64,000 nucleotides of DNA from Polaribacter sp. BAL334 (GTDB lineage Bacteria > Bacteroidota > Bacteroidia > Flavobacteriales > Flavobacteriaceae), in NCBI RefSeq assembly GCF_015767435.1, contig NZ_JADWOV010000227.1, forward strand, positions 1 through 64,000, given 5' to 3'. A program made the position numbers and the translations under genes. A model generated the notes under the pieces. The model saw only the letters and a program-made list of their open reading frames with translations, did not search any database and was not told the origin of the DNA. Shown piece after piece: positions 19,501-28,006 of this stretch. Numbering within the stretch: position 1 is the stretch's first letter; the number at the start of each line of letters is the position of its first letter.

Positions 19501-19594
19501 TTTCCTGAACGAATTCATTTTTACTTAACGTCTCAACAAAAGAACTATTTGTAAGTTCTTCAACACTTTTCCAGTATTTTTTGTCTGAAGCCAT
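16538..19594 (-). CDS. actB: Alternative complex III subunit ActB (TAT-variant molybdopterin-like / iron-sulfur protein)
   Basis: A 1018-residue fusion. A variant twin-arginine signal (SRRDFLKYVGFTTAAATLAAC, split here as Arg51-Arg52 to Cys70) ends in a lipobox-like Cys. Residues of about 80-720 form a molybdopterin-oxidoreductase-like domain thought to lack cofactor in this family. Residues of about 770-970 form a ferredoxin-like domain with four cluster motifs: CTGCGACVVAC, CQHCNHAPCETVC, CVGTRYCANNC and CSMC...CSSAC. One is expected to be a [3Fe-4S] centre. It relays electrons from ActC quinol oxidation to the ActA hemes. The long and complete frame argues for a working complex. Confidence 0.95.
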   Translation of the reverse strand: MASDKKYWKSVEELTNSSFVETLSKNEFVQEIPTDTFLGDKETLANSSTSRRDFLKYVGFTTAAATLAACEGPVKKSIPYVVKPNDIIAGVADWYATSMADGFDFANILVKTREGRPIQIMPNKDANGTTSARVQAAVLSLYDEKLRLKNPTKAGEKISWTDADKEIGAALNTLKDANTPVVLLTGTLASPSTERIIQEFIVAYPNVTHVIYDAISESAAADAMLAMYGKRALPKYHLDKASVIVSFGADFLGDFHGGFEKQYVAGRKPETGSMSYHVQFESNMSLTGANADKRIVTKPSDQIFGLINLFNEITGSNVPSKATPVDAQVKQMAAALKKAGSKGVVMTGINDKNAQLVALAINKALNSEIVDVNNTLNIRQGNETDVNQLVKDMNAGKIGGLLSYNVNPLYSLPNASEFANGLKKVSLTVALSTENNETVNASNYVLPTSHFLESWGDTQFDEVTYGLMQPTIQPLFSTRQLQDTLLGWSGNSTKYYDYLKAFASTTILNGGSWNTALHNGFFTREITTATVASEISVTEAAMQLSNAAKKASGFELQLYIKTGLGDGKQANNPWLQEFPDPITRVSWDNYLTMSMADAKQLGFTNPVKDNGAIDGDYAKVTVNGKEVTVPVMIQPGQAKGSVGLSLGFGRTFGLKEEMQVGVNAYPLYLNANNIQFGVKIEKVSGTHQFACTQVQKTIAGRHDILKVASLKEYKTVEPKDHHHGWNKPSYVSYDHKEVEANTIDLWDEHNRELGHHFNLSIDLTSCTGCGACVVACHAENNVPVVGKREVRVGRDMHWLRIDRYYSSEVKTREDAKKQGLSRGEMYKGLETEAENPEVTFQPMMCQHCNHAPCETVCPVAATTHGRQGQNQMTYNRCVGTRYCANNCPYRVRRFNWFNYANNNEFDFNMNNEYGKMVLNPDVVVRSRGVMEKCSMCIQMTQATILKAKKEGRAVNTDEFETACSSACTTGALVFGDVNNKQDKVAALAKDKRAYNVLDYLQTKPNVIYQVKIKNTNEA

Positions 19595-19672
19595 TTATTT
19601 TTAGTTATTAGTTCTTAGATTTTAATCAATAGTTTTGATGCTATGACTAAAGGCTATTTTTTTATTGCTTGA

Positions 19673-20980
19673 TTAATAATGACATTTACCACACTCTAAA
19701 CCTCCAAGTTGTGCCACTGTTACTTGACCAACATTGTATTTTTTAGCTAACTCTTTGTGTATTTTATCATAATACTCTGTGCCTTTTAAATCAACTTTCG
19801 TTTCTCTATGACAATTGATACACCATCCCATTGTTAAAGGAGAAAATTGGTACATTTCATCCATTTCTTCAACTGGACCATGACAGTTTTGACATTCTAA
19901 ACCTCCAACAGTTACGTGTTGTGAATGGTTAAAGTAGGCAAAATCTGGTAAATTATGAATACGAATCCATTTAATTGGTTTTGTATTTCCTGTATATTCT
20001 AATGCTTCAGGATCCCAACCAGCAGCTGTATAGATTTTTGCGATTTCTTTATCCAATTCAGCTTTTCCATACGTAACTCCATCCCATTCTACCACAGTTC
20101 CCTCAGCAACTTCAGCAATGTTTTTATGACAGTTCATACATACATTTACAGATGGAATTCCAGAATGTTTACTATGCTTAGCTGATGAATGACAGTATTG
20201 ACAATCAATTTTATTATCACCTGCATGAATTTTATGTGAAAAAGCAATAGGCTGTAAAGGAGAATATCCTTGATCTACTCCAACTTTGAATAGTGTTCCA
20301 AATCCTACATATGCTCCCATTAATAAAAGGAAAATCGTAGTCATTACTTTTAAGAACGTGTTTTGTTTAACACCTTCCCAAAGTTCTTGTACATCTCTTT
20401 TTAAGTTTGATTTTGTTTCAGGAGTTGTGTTTCCTTTCAGTTCATTTACTTGTTTTAGCAAGCTAGCAATCATCAAGAAAGCAACCACAATAGCAGCAGC
20501 CAAAATGTAAATCAACCAACTTGGAGCAGTTGAACTTCCTCCACCTGTTGCAACAACTTCTGCAGCTGCAGGATCAACTTTTGGTTTTGGATCACCAACA
20601 GTTGTATAGTACAAAATATCATCAATATTTTGATCTGTCAACTGAGGAAAAGCAGACATCGCAGAACCATTGTATTCTTCAAAAATTGCGATAGCATCTC
20701 TATCACCTGAAGCTCTTAATTCAGCATTGTTTCTAATCCATTTGAGTAACCACTCACGCTCTCTTCTTGCTTCAACACCTCCAAGAGCAGGCCCCACCAA
20801 CTTTTTATCTAATTTGTGACAAGATGCACACAAAGATTTGTACAGTTTTTTACCTTCTTGTTGACGTGCTTCATCTACTTCTTGAGAATAAGAAGAAAGA
20901 CTAAATGCAAAAAACAGGATAATTGTAAAACTCTTTAGAAGAATTAGGGTTCGTTTACTGTGTAATGCTACACTTTTCAT
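19673..20980 (-). CDS. actA: Alternative complex III subunit ActA, multiheme cytochrome c
   Basis: A 435-residue protein with six heme c motifs. A fused N-terminal mono-heme domain (CASCH at about 51) is followed by a membrane helix (about 150-170), a second hydrophobic segment (about 210-235) and the penta-heme ActA domain: CQYCH, CMNCH, CQNCH, CINCH and the C-terminal CGKCHY. An N-terminal signal peptide (LLKSFTIILFFAFSLSSYS) sends it to the periplasm. The fused cytochrome c domain upstream of the usual penta-heme part is known in Bacteroidota. It is the first gene of the operon, 78 bases before actB. Confidence 0.94.
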   Translation of the reverse strand: MKSVALHSKRTLILLKSFTIILFFAFSLSSYSQEVDEARQQEGKKLYKSLCASCHKLDKKLVGPALGGVEARREREWLLKWIRNNAELRASGDRDAIAIFEEYNGSAMSAFPQLTDQNIDDILYYTTVGDPKPKVDPAAAEVVATGGGSSTAPSWLIYILAAAIVVAFLMIASLLKQVNELKGNTTPETKSNLKRDVQELWEGVKQNTFLKVMTTIFLLLMGAYVGFGTLFKVGVDQGYSPLQPIAFSHKIHAGDNKIDCQYCHSSAKHSKHSGIPSVNVCMNCHKNIAEVAEGTVVEWDGVTYGKAELDKEIAKIYTAAGWDPEALEYTGNTKPIKWIRIHNLPDFAYFNHSQHVTVGGLECQNCHGPVEEMDEMYQFSPLTMGWCINCHRETKVDLKGTEYYDKIHKELAKKYNVGQVTVAQLGGLECGKCHY

Positions 20981-21015
20981 ATTTACAAACTATTTTTAGT
21001 GTCGTGTATAAAATG

Positions 21016-21053
21016 GTTCAAAAAAACGCTTTTTGAACAGTTGCACAAAAGTA
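21016..21053 (-). promoter_or_regulatory. Promoter and leader hairpin of the act-cox operon
   Basis: On the minus strand TACTTTTG (21053-21046) fits a -7 element, which puts the transcript start near 21040. Just downstream, in the expected leader, is a perfect 9-bp inverted repeat GTTCAAAAA / TTTTTGAAC with a 5-base loop (21016-21038). The leader to the actA start is about 60 bases. No clear -33 TTTG at standard spacing is seen. Confidence 0.45.
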
Positions 21054-21154
21054 GTACTTATTGACAAATTTTTAAAAAGGAATAGAATGTTAAACATTAA
21101 TTTATAATAATTCTAAATAATCAATTTTTAAGATTATTTTAAAAAAGATGTTAT

Positions 21155-21162
21155 TACTTTTG
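21155..21162 (+). promoter_or_regulatory. Predicted -7 element of the SPOR-type gene
   Basis: TACTTTTG at 21155-21162, 16 bases before the start codon. This fits TAnnTTTG, but a -33 element is not evident in the A/T-only sequence upstream. Confidence 0.45.
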
Positions 21163-21178
21163 TAGAAATTATTTTTTT

Positions 21179-21547
21179 ATGAAATATTCTTATTCTTATT
21201 GGTTTTTTGGATTGTTTTTGATACTTGGTATACATACCATTACAGCTCAAAATAACACTAATATGAGTCCTCAAATTAAAAATTTAATCGCAAAAAAGAG
21301 AGCTTTTAATAAAGATATTGGCTTTGGATATCGTGTTCAAATATTTTATGGAGAAGAATCAAATGCTAGAAATATCCAAACAAAGTTCAATTCGAGTTAT
21401 CCTGATGTGTTTACAAAACTTACCTATGATCAGCCTTATTGGAAAGTGCAAGTGGGAAATTATAAAACAAAATTAGAAGCTGACAAAGCGTTGCTAAATT
21501 TTTCAGAAAAATTTTCAGGATTGATTGTGATTTCACTTCTCAGATAA
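21179..21547 (+). CDS. Exported SPOR-domain-like protein
   Basis: A 122-residue protein with a signal peptide (FFGLFLILGIHTITAQ, cut near residue 24). The mature part of about 75 residues has the SPOR pattern: YRVQIFYGEESNARNIQTKF, then PYWKVQVGNYKTKLEADKALLNF. SPOR domains bind glycan strands stripped of stem peptides at division sites, so a periplasmic cell-wall role is likely, but no partner is visible here. It stands alone, divergent from the act operon and convergent with infB, with a shared terminator after it. Confidence 0.75.
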   Translation: MKYSYSYWFFGLFLILGIHTITAQNNTNMSPQIKNLIAKKRAFNKDIGFGYRVQIFYGEESNARNIQTKFNSSYPDVFTKLTYDQPYWKVQVGNYKTKLEADKALLNFSEKFSGLIVISLLR

Positions 21548-21571
21548 GATTTAAAAGTTATCTCAAAAAAT

Positions 21572-21610
21572 AAAAAAGCCAAAATCTCAATTGATTTTGG
21601 CTTTTTTTTT
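21572..21610. terminator. Bidirectional terminator between the SPOR gene and infB
   Basis: A strong hairpin AAAAAGCCAAAATC / GATTTTGGCTTTTT (21573-21586 and 21593-21606), with T runs on both strands. It serves the SPOR gene on the plus strand and the rimP-nusA-infB operon on the minus strand. Confidence 0.9.
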
Positions 21611-21628
21611 ATGAAGTTTAAAATACTG

Positions 21629-24478
21629 CTATAATTTCTTTTTAACAGCAAATTCTTTATATGCTTCAATTAAATCTCCTTCTTGAATATCATTGTAATT
21701 TTTGATTTGCAATCCACAATCATATCCTTTTGCAACTTCTTTTACATCGTCTTTGAAACGTTTTAAAGATGTCAAATATCCATCATGAACTACAATTCCA
21801 TCTCTAATAATTCGGATTTGAGAATCTCTAAATATTTTTCCAGACATTACCATACATCCTGCAATGTTTCCAATTTTAGATATTTTATATACTTCTCTAA
21901 TCTCCACATTTCCAGTAACTTCTTCTTTCATTTCAGGAGAAAGCATTCCTTCCATAGCGTCTTTCAAGTCATTGATAGCGTCATAAATAATTGAATATGT
22001 TCTGATATCTACTTCTTCTCTGTCCGCAATCATTCTTGCATTTCCTTGTGGACGAACGTTGAATCCTACAATAATTGCATCAGAAGCTGTTGCCAATAAC
22101 ACATCACTTTCGGTAATGGCTCCAACACCTTTGTGCAGAATATTGATTTGGATTTCTTCGGTTGATAATTTTTGGAAAGAATCTGCCAATGCTTCTACTG
22201 AACCATCCACATCTCCTTTTAAGATAATGTTCAATTCTTTGAAATCTCCTAAAGCAATTCTTCGTCCAATTTCGGCAAGAGTTAATGTTTTTTGAGTTCT
22301 TACAGATTGTTCTCTTTGCAATTGTGATCTTTTAGCTGCAATTTGTTTTGCCTCACGTTCATCATCAAAAACGACAAATTTATCACCTGCTTGTGGTGCT
22401 CCATCCAATCCTAAAACTGATACTGGCGTTGAAGGTCCTGCAGATTTTAATTTTACACCTTTGTCATCAAACATGGCTTTTACTTTTCCACTGTTTTTTC
22501 CAGCTAACAAATAATCCCCAACTTTAAGAGTTCCTGCTTGCACTAAAATAGTGGTAACATAACCTCTTCCTTTATCCAATTGTGCTTCAACAACTGTTCC
22601 AGTAGCATTTTTATTTGGATTGGCTTTTAATTCTAAAACTTCCGCTTCCAATAAAACTTTTTCCAATAATTCTTCAATTCCTTGTCCTGTTTTTGCTGAA
22701 ATATCTTGTGATTGAATATTTCCTCCCCATTCTTCAATAAGTAAATTCATTCCCGATAATTGCGTTTTCACATTATCTGGATTTGCATTTGGTTTATCAA
22801 TCTTATTAATGGCAAAAATTATAGGAACTCCAGCAGCTTGTGCGTGAGAAATGGCTTCTTTTGTTTGAGGCATTACGTCATCATCAGCAGCAACTACAAT
22901 GATAACTAAATCTGTAATTTGCGCTCCACGTGCACGCATTGCAGTAAATGCTTCGTGTCCAGGTGTATCTAAAAAGGCGATTTTTTGATCTCCAACGTTT
23001 ACAGCATATGCTCCAATATGTTGCGTAATTCCTCCACTTTCTCCTTCAGTAACATTCGCTTTTCTGATATAATCTAATAAGGAAGTTTTTCCATGATCTA
23101 CGTGACCCATTACAGTAATAATTGGTGCACGAGTGATTAAATCCTCAGGATTATCTTCAACAGTTTCAATAGATTCTTCTACTTCTGCACCCACAAATTC
23201 TACTTTATGATCAAACTCTTCTGCAACAATGACCAATGTTTCAGCATCTAAACGCTGATTCATGGTTACCATCATTCCTAATGACATACAAGCTGAAATG
23301 ATTTGAGTTACAGGAACATCCATCATTGTGGCAACTTCACTAACCGTTACAAATTCAGTAACTTTTAGGATTTTGCTATCTAATGCCTTTGCTTCTAATT
23401 CTGCTTCGGATTGTTCTCTGTGAGCATCTCTTTTATTTCTTCTGTATTTTGCACCTTTTCCTTTAGAAGATTTTCCTTGAAGTTTTTCTAAGGTTTCTCT
23501 TACTTGCTTTTGGATATCAGCTTCTGTTGGATCTTCCTTTTTAATAGGTGCTTGATTTCCTCTTGGCCTAAAACCTCCTCCAGGCTGTCTATTATTGCCT
23601 TGTCCACCTTGATTCGGTTGATTTGGTCTATTTCTATTATCTTGTGGTGGTCTTGTATTAACGCCAGTACCAGCAGCTGTTCCAGGTGTAGCACTAGGTT
23701 TACTGATACGTTTGCGTTTTTTTCTAGGATCCGTTGAAGCGTCTTTTTTAACTTCTGGTTTTTTCTTTTTAGGTCTTTCAAACTGTTTTAAGTCAATGGT
23801 TTGTCCAGTCATTTTTGGACCATCCAATTTCTTGTATTGAGTAATAATTGACTCAGCATTTTCGGCAGTAATTTCAGTTGGTTTTACCTCGTTTTGAATT
23901 GGCTTAATCGGTTGATTTTCAACTTTTGGAGCTTCAGGTTTTGGAGTTTCAATTTTTGGAATTTCAACTTTAGGCTCTTCAGGCTTTTTAGTTTCCTCAA
24001 CAATTACTGCTTTTTTCTCTTCTTTTTCTTGGACAACTTCGTCTTTAACAACTGGAATTTCAACAGTTTCTTTGACAGGTTTTTCGACTTCTTTTTCAAC
24101 TTCGGGTTTTTTCCCCAAATTATCAATGTCGATTTTTCCAACAGTTTTAAACTCTATTCTATCTGCTTTTGCTCTTAGAATCTCTTCTTCTTTTTTAGCC
24201 TCTTCTGCTTTTTTCTTTTCTAGTTTGGCTTCAATTTCAAGACGAATTGCTTCTTTTTCTTTTCTTTTTTCCTCTCCAACTTCTTTGGATGCAGCTTTTT
24301 TGCTAGCATCTGTTTCAAAGCCATCAAGAAGGACTTGATAGGTATCTTGAGAAATTTTAGTAGTTGGTCTTGCTTCTACATCATGACCATGTTTCCCTAA
24401 ATATTCTACAGCTCTGTCAAGAGAAATATTCAATTCTCTTAACACACTACTAAGTCTCATTGTTTTGTCTACAGACAT
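21629..24478 (-). CDS. infB: Translation initiation factor IF-2
   Basis: A 949-residue IF-2 GTPase. The N-terminal IF2_N motif ([19 protein letters not shown]) is followed by a long charged, low-complexity linker (about 65-350; K/E/P-rich, then N/R/G-rich), a second IF2_N ([24 protein letters not shown]), the G domain ([34 protein letters not shown]) and the C-terminal domains that bind fMet-tRNA. It is the third gene of the classic rimP-nusA-infB operon, 63 bases after nusA, and ends at a shared terminator. Confidence 0.97.
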   Translation of the reverse strand: MSVDKTMRLSSVLRELNISLDRAVEYLGKHGHDVEARPTTKISQDTYQVLLDGFETDASKKAASKEVGEEKRKEKEAIRLEIEAKLEKKKAEEAKKEEEILRAKADRIEFKTVGKIDIDNLGKKPEVEKEVEKPVKETVEIPVVKDEVVQEKEEKKAVIVEETKKPEEPKVEIPKIETPKPEAPKVENQPIKPIQNEVKPTEITAENAESIITQYKKLDGPKMTGQTIDLKQFERPKKKKPEVKKDASTDPRKKRKRISKPSATPGTAAGTGVNTRPPQDNRNRPNQPNQGGQGNNRQPGGGFRPRGNQAPIKKEDPTEADIQKQVRETLEKLQGKSSKGKGAKYRRNKRDAHREQSEAELEAKALDSKILKVTEFVTVSEVATMMDVPVTQIISACMSLGMMVTMNQRLDAETLVIVAEEFDHKVEFVGAEVEESIETVEDNPEDLITRAPIITVMGHVDHGKTSLLDYIRKANVTEGESGGITQHIGAYAVNVGDQKIAFLDTPGHEAFTAMRARGAQITDLVIIVVAADDDVMPQTKEAISHAQAAGVPIIFAINKIDKPNANPDNVKTQLSGMNLLIEEWGGNIQSQDISAKTGQGIEELLEKVLLEAEVLELKANPNKNATGTVVEAQLDKGRGYVTTILVQAGTLKVGDYLLAGKNSGKVKAMFDDKGVKLKSAGPSTPVSVLGLDGAPQAGDKFVVFDDEREAKQIAAKRSQLQREQSVRTQKTLTLAEIGRRIALGDFKELNIILKGDVDGSVEALADSFQKLSTEEIQINILHKGVGAITESDVLLATASDAIIVGFNVRPQGNARMIADREEVDIRTYSIIYDAINDLKDAMEGMLSPEMKEEVTGNVEIREVYKISKIGNIAGCMVMSGKIFRDSQIRIIRDGIVVHDGYLTSLKRFKDDVKEVAKGYDCGLQIKNYNDIQEGDLIEAYKEFAVKKKL

Positions 24479-24541
24479 ATATAATTTTTTATTCTTTAAT
24501 TTTTGTAAAAATAATCTTTTTACTTTTAATGATTTTGGAAT

Positions 24542-25795
24542 CTATTCTTCGAATTCTTCTCTTAAAATTCGTTGAACATCCAAAATAGTTTCTTCTTCTA
24601 AATCGGTTCTTTTTAACAATTCTTCCACAGAAGTTTCTAATACACTTCTTGCAGTGTCTAATCCAATATTCTTAAATTCTTGGATAATCCATCCTTCAAT
24701 TTCATCAACAAACTCTGTCAATTCCACATCTTCTTCAGCTCCTTCTCTTTGAACATCAATTTCATAACCTGTCAATTCACTTGCCAATCTGATGTTTACA
24801 CCACTTTTTCCAATTGCTTTTGAAACTTCTTCTGGTTTTAAAACAACTTTTACACGTCCTTTTTTACCATTTTTTTCAGATTCGTACAATTCAATTTCCA
24901 TAGAAGTCACTTTTGCAGGACTCAAAGCTCTTGCAATATACAATTGTTCGTTTTTGGTGTAATTGATTACATCAATATTTTCATTACCCAATTCGCGCAC
25001 AATTCCATGAATTCTTGATCCTTTTACACCAACACAAGCTCCCACTGGATCAATTCTGTCATCATAAGAATCAACAGCTACTTTTGCTTTTTCGCCTGGA
25101 ATTCTTGCAACACCTTCTACAGTAATTAATCCGTCAAAAACTTCTGGGATTTCTTGTTCAAATAATTTGGTTAAAAATACTGGTGACGTTCTTGATAAAA
25201 TAATCGTAGGCTTGTTGCCTCTCAATTCAACTGATTTTACAACTCCTCTTACTGAATCTCCTTTTCTGAAAAAATCCGAACGAATTTGCTCGCTTTTTGG
25301 CAATACGATTTCATTCCCATCATCGTCCAATAAAATAATCGCATTGTGACGAATATGATGCACTTCTGCAGTATATAATTCGCCTTCTAAATCTTTAAAT
25401 TGCTTAAAAATATTGGTACTATCGTGTTCGTAAATTTTTGAAATCAAGTTTTGACGCAAAGCCAAAATAGCTCTTCTTCCTAATTGAACCAATTTTACTT
25501 CTTCAGAAACATCTTCTCCAATTTCAAAATCGGGCTCAATTTTACGAGCTTCACTCAATTCTATTTCTTCATTATCGTCTTCAGACATTCCGTCTGCAAC
25601 AACCACACGATTTCTCCAGATCTCTAAATCTCCTTTGTCAGGATTGATGATGATGTCAAAGTTATCATCAGAGCCAAACTTTCGTTTTAAAGCCGCTCTA
25701 AAAACTTCTTCTAAAATAGACATCAATGTTACTCTGTCTATACTTTTGTTATCTTTAAATTCAGAAAACGATTCAATTAACGCTATATTTTCCAT
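24542..25795 (-). CDS. nusA: Transcription termination/antitermination factor NusA
   Basis: A 417-residue NusA with the N-terminal RNA-polymerase-binding domain, an S1 domain (about 135-200, GELYTAEVHHIRHNAIILLDD and onward), KH1 (DPVGACVGVKGSRI) and KH2 (EEVSKAIGKSGVNIRLASELTG). The acidic repeats of the gamma-proteobacterial protein are absent, which is normal in Bacteroidota. NusA slows and positions polymerase at hairpins. A hairpin with a T tract in the operon leader (26319-26343) is a possible site of autoregulation. The gene lies 12 bases after rimP. Confidence 0.96.
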   Translation of the reverse strand: MENIALIESFSEFKDNKSIDRVTLMSILEEVFRAALKRKFGSDDNFDIIINPDKGDLEIWRNRVVVADGMSEDDNEEIELSEARKIEPDFEIGEDVSEEVKLVQLGRRAILALRQNLISKIYEHDSTNIFKQFKDLEGELYTAEVHHIRHNAIILLDDDGNEIVLPKSEQIRSDFFRKGDSVRGVVKSVELRGNKPTIILSRTSPVFLTKLFEQEIPEVFDGLITVEGVARIPGEKAKVAVDSYDDRIDPVGACVGVKGSRIHGIVRELGNENIDVINYTKNEQLYIARALSPAKVTSMEIELYESEKNGKKGRVKVVLKPEEVSKAIGKSGVNIRLASELTGYEIDVQREGAEEDVELTEFVDEIEGWIIQEFKNIGLDTARSVLETSVEELLKRTDLEEETILDVQRILREEFEE

Positions 25796-25807
25796 TACCT
25801 TATTTTC

Positions 25808-26272
25808 TTAAAATACAATCTTCACTTTTGCTTCTTTGATATTTTTATACTCTATTGTTGCTGTTTGTTCAACAGTCATTTTTCCTTTTCCTTCTAATTT
25901 TGGCACTCTTGCTTCCCAAACCAATACTATATTCTCTTCATTTACAGCAACCAAAGTTCCTTCAATTTCCTCTTCGTTTACTGTTTTTACATTCAATATT
26001 CTATCGATATTCTTTATATATTGTCTTTGTAGTTTTATGGGTTTTGAAATATCAGGAGTAGAAACTTCCAATGCAAAATCTTCAGCTTCTCTATCCAAAT
26101 TGTGCTCCACATTTCTACTAATTCTAATACATTCACTCAATGGCACACCTTCATCACCATCAACAATTACTTTGATTTTATTCGCTTCAGAAATTGAAAG
26201 ATCCACTAAAAATAGCGTTTCATTTTCCGCTAATGCCTCCTCAACTAAATATCTTACTTTGGCTTGATCCAT
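25808..26272 (-). CDS. rimP: Ribosome maturation factor RimP
   Basis: A 154-residue RimP (DUF150) protein for 30S subunit assembly. The N-terminal alpha/beta domain shows the family motif SISEANKIKVIVDGDEGVPL and LEVSTPDISKPI, and the C-terminal SH3-like domain ends NIKEAKVKIVF. First gene of the operon with nusA and infB. The start at 26272 is the only reasonable ATG. The leader upstream is about 96 bases. Confidence 0.94.
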   Translation of the reverse strand: MDQAKVRYLVEEALAENETLFLVDLSISEANKIKVIVDGDEGVPLSECIRISRNVEHNLDREAEDFALEVSTPDISKPIKLQRQYIKNIDRILNVKTVNEEEIEGTLVAVNEENIVLVWEARVPKLEGKGKMTVEQTATIEYKNIKEAKVKIVF

Positions 26273-26318
26273 GATTACTTTTTACTAAATACTACTAAAA
26301 AAATAATTCCTTTAGATA

Positions 26319-26343
26319 TAAAAAGAGGGGACTTTAAGTCCCC
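26319..26343 (-). terminator. Possible attenuator in the rimP-nusA-infB leader
   Basis: Reading the minus strand, GGGGACTT-A-AAGTCCCC (26343-26327) forms a GC-rich hairpin followed by TCTTTTTAT. It lies inside the predicted leader, about 25 bases after the promoter start and 55 bases before the rimP ATG. That is terminator geometry upstream of the genes. On the plus strand no T tract follows, so it is not a terminator for the other direction. Confidence 0.6.
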
Positions 26344-26374
26344 TTCATTCTCAATTTTCCTTATTTTTTCGCTG

Positions 26375-26405
26375 CAAATATACTAAATGTTTATGATTTA
26401 CCAAA
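26375..26405 (-). promoter_or_regulatory. Promoter of the rimP-nusA-infB operon
   Basis: Minus strand TTTG (26405-26402), 19 bases, TATATTTG (26382-26375): a full match to the Bacteroidota consensus. Transcription should start near 26368. Confidence 0.75.
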
Positions 26406-26472
26406 TGGATTGTAATTCAAATCTTTTTTGTAATTTTCAAAACGCAATTCTGTTTTATCAAAACCACCAACC

Positions 26473-27303
26473 ATGAAAACAATTTTAGTTCCCATTGATT
26501 TTTCAAAATCGTCAGAATTCGCCTGTAAAATGGCTGCAAAAATTGCCAAAAAATCGGAAAGTACTGTGTATCTTCTTCACATCATTGAATTGCCTTCTGG
26601 CATGGCAGACATGGGTTCAAGAAGTAATTTTAGCATTCCTGAAAGCATGTTGTATTTGCGTAAAATCAGGGAACGAATTATTGATTTTAAAGAGCGTTTT
26701 TTCTTGGAAATCCAAGAAGTACATCATTTAATTCGTTTTCAAAATCCATATGAAGGAATTTTGGCTTGTGCAGAAAAAATTGAGGCTGATTTAATTATTA
26801 TGGGTTCTAAAGGTCATTCTGATTTTGAGGAAATTTTGATTGGTTCTAATACTGAAAAAGTAGTTCGAAAATCTACAATTCCTGTGCTGGTTGTCAAAAA
26901 AGACAATGAACATATTGAATTTAAGAATGTTGTTTTTGCATCAAGTTTTAAAAATGAAGACAAAAAAGATGTTTTGAGAAAATTATTAGAAATCGCATTT
27001 ATTTTTGAAAGTACTATACACCTTTTAAAAGTAACAACACCTTCTAATTTTGAAAGTACGTATGATGCAACTCAAAAAATAAAAGAATTTGTTACCGAAT
27101 TTGACTTGCCAAAACACAGCATTTCTATCTATAATGATGTAACTGTAGAAAAAGGGATTCTCAATTTTTCTCGCGAAATCAATGCTGATTTAATTGCATT
27201 GAGTACGCATGGCAGAAGTGGATTGTCGCATTTATTTTCGGCGAGTGTCACCAAAAATTTATCGAAAAGTGGTTTAAAACCAATGTTGACAATTCGTGTT
27301 TAA
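26473..27303 (+). CDS. Universal stress protein, two tandem Usp domains
   Basis: A 276-residue cytosolic protein with two UspA folds (about 1-145 and 150-276). The first domain has an ATP-binding loop of the type G-x2-G-x9-G-S/T (GSKGHSDFEEILIGSNTEKV). In the second the matching loop is altered (STHGRSGLSHLFSASVTKNL), so nucleotide binding may be limited to the first. The start is MKTILVPIDFSKSSE, as usual for the family. Convergent with the next gene, and the two stop codons overlap within TTAA. Confidence 0.92.
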   Translation: MKTILVPIDFSKSSEFACKMAAKIAKKSESTVYLLHIIELPSGMADMGSRSNFSIPESMLYLRKIRERIIDFKERFFLEIQEVHHLIRFQNPYEGILACAEKIEADLIIMGSKGHSDFEEILIGSNTEKVVRKSTIPVLVVKKDNEHIEFKNVVFASSFKNEDKKDVLRKLLEIAFIFESTIHLLKVTTPSNFESTYDATQKIKEFVTEFDLPKHSISIYNDVTVEKGILNFSREINADLIALSTHGRSGLSHLFSASVTKNLSKSGLKPMLTIRV

Positions 27304-27911
27304 GAAGATTTTGATTTCTCTTTTTTAGGATTATACATCACAATAATTTGAACTACAATTGCTAAAAAAATCAAAATATAAATTTCTATTTGAGTGAATA
27401 ATTCAACTTTATCAATGGCTTTTTGACTGATGGACATTTGTCTTCGTCCTTCATTTAATTGAATTTTAGTCAAATCGTATAAATTATCTTTAATTTCAAA
27501 AATAAGAGTAAGTTTGGTTTCTTTTTCTTTGAAATCATTTTCCAAAATGGAAGCTTCCATTTTTGATAAAGATTGAATGTTATCTTTAAAATCATTGAAT
27601 ACATTTCGCTCTTCAACTGTTAATTTTGTTGCTTCATATCTTTCAATGAAACCTTGCATTTTCTTATCTATATTGCTATTTTTTTTGGCGTAAAATTCAG
27701 TATTTGAAAGTACAATTGCCATTTCTTTTTCTTGTACTAATTTTGCCATTTCAAAAATCAAATCATTCACAACAAGTCTGTCTTCGTAAATAGAAACCAC
27801 AGAATCTTTGACTCTTGTAAAATTATTTTTATCAATCAAATTGGTAATTACAATCAATGCAAAAACCATTAAAATTCCTAAAGTCCATTTAATTTTATCG
27901 AAAAAAGTCAT
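27300..27911 (-). CDS. Small membrane protein with a periplasmic four-helix-bundle-like sensor region
   Basis: A protein of about 203 residues from MTFFDKIKW. A membrane helix (WTLGILMVFALIVITNLI), about 145 residues of charged alpha-helix outside the membrane, a second helix (IYILIFLAIVVQIIVMY) and a short basic tail. This is the topology of the 4HB_MCP sensory module of chemoreceptors, but no signalling domain follows. It may be a stand-alone sensor or a structural protein. A start at 27929 is possible but would give only a few bases of leader after the -7 box TATATTTG (27943-27936), so 27911 is preferred. Function unknown. Confidence 0.65.
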   Translation of the reverse strand: MTFFDKIKWTLGILMVFALIVITNLIDKNNFTRVKDSVVSIYEDRLVVNDLIFEMAKLVQEKEMAIVLSNTEFYAKKNSNIDKKMQGFIERYEATKLTVEERNVFNDFKDNIQSLSKMEASILENDFKEKETKLTLIFEIKDNLYDLTKIQLNEGRRQMSISQKAIDKVELFTQIEIYILIFLAIVVQIIVMYNPKKEKSKSS

Positions 27912-27935
27912 GTTTTGAAATTTATACATTTCTTA

Positions 27936-27943
27936 CAAATATA
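27936..27943 (-). promoter_or_regulatory. Predicted -7 element of the small membrane protein gene
   Basis: TATATTTG (27943-27936, minus strand) fits TAnnTTTG about 25 bases before the preferred start at 27911. It supports that start over 27929. Confidence 0.45.
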
Positions 27944-27946
27944 GAA

Positions 27947-27983
27947 AAAAGCCACCATTTTCATTTTTGAAATAGTGGCTTTT
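27947..27983 (-). terminator. Terminator of the gapN-like gene
   Basis: Hairpin with arms AAAAGCCAC / GTGGCTTTT (27947-27955 and 27975-27983) plus an ATTTC inner pairing, ending in a T run on the minus strand 24 bases after the dehydrogenase stop codon. Confidence 0.85.
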
Positions 27984-28006
27984 AACAATTCTATAAGTTT
28001 TGTGTT

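Noticed and set aside
23894..24338. Long Phe/Asn/Ser-rich plus-strand frames opposite infB
   Set aside because: They are the complement of the Lys/Glu/Pro-rich IF-2 linker, a low-complexity artefact.
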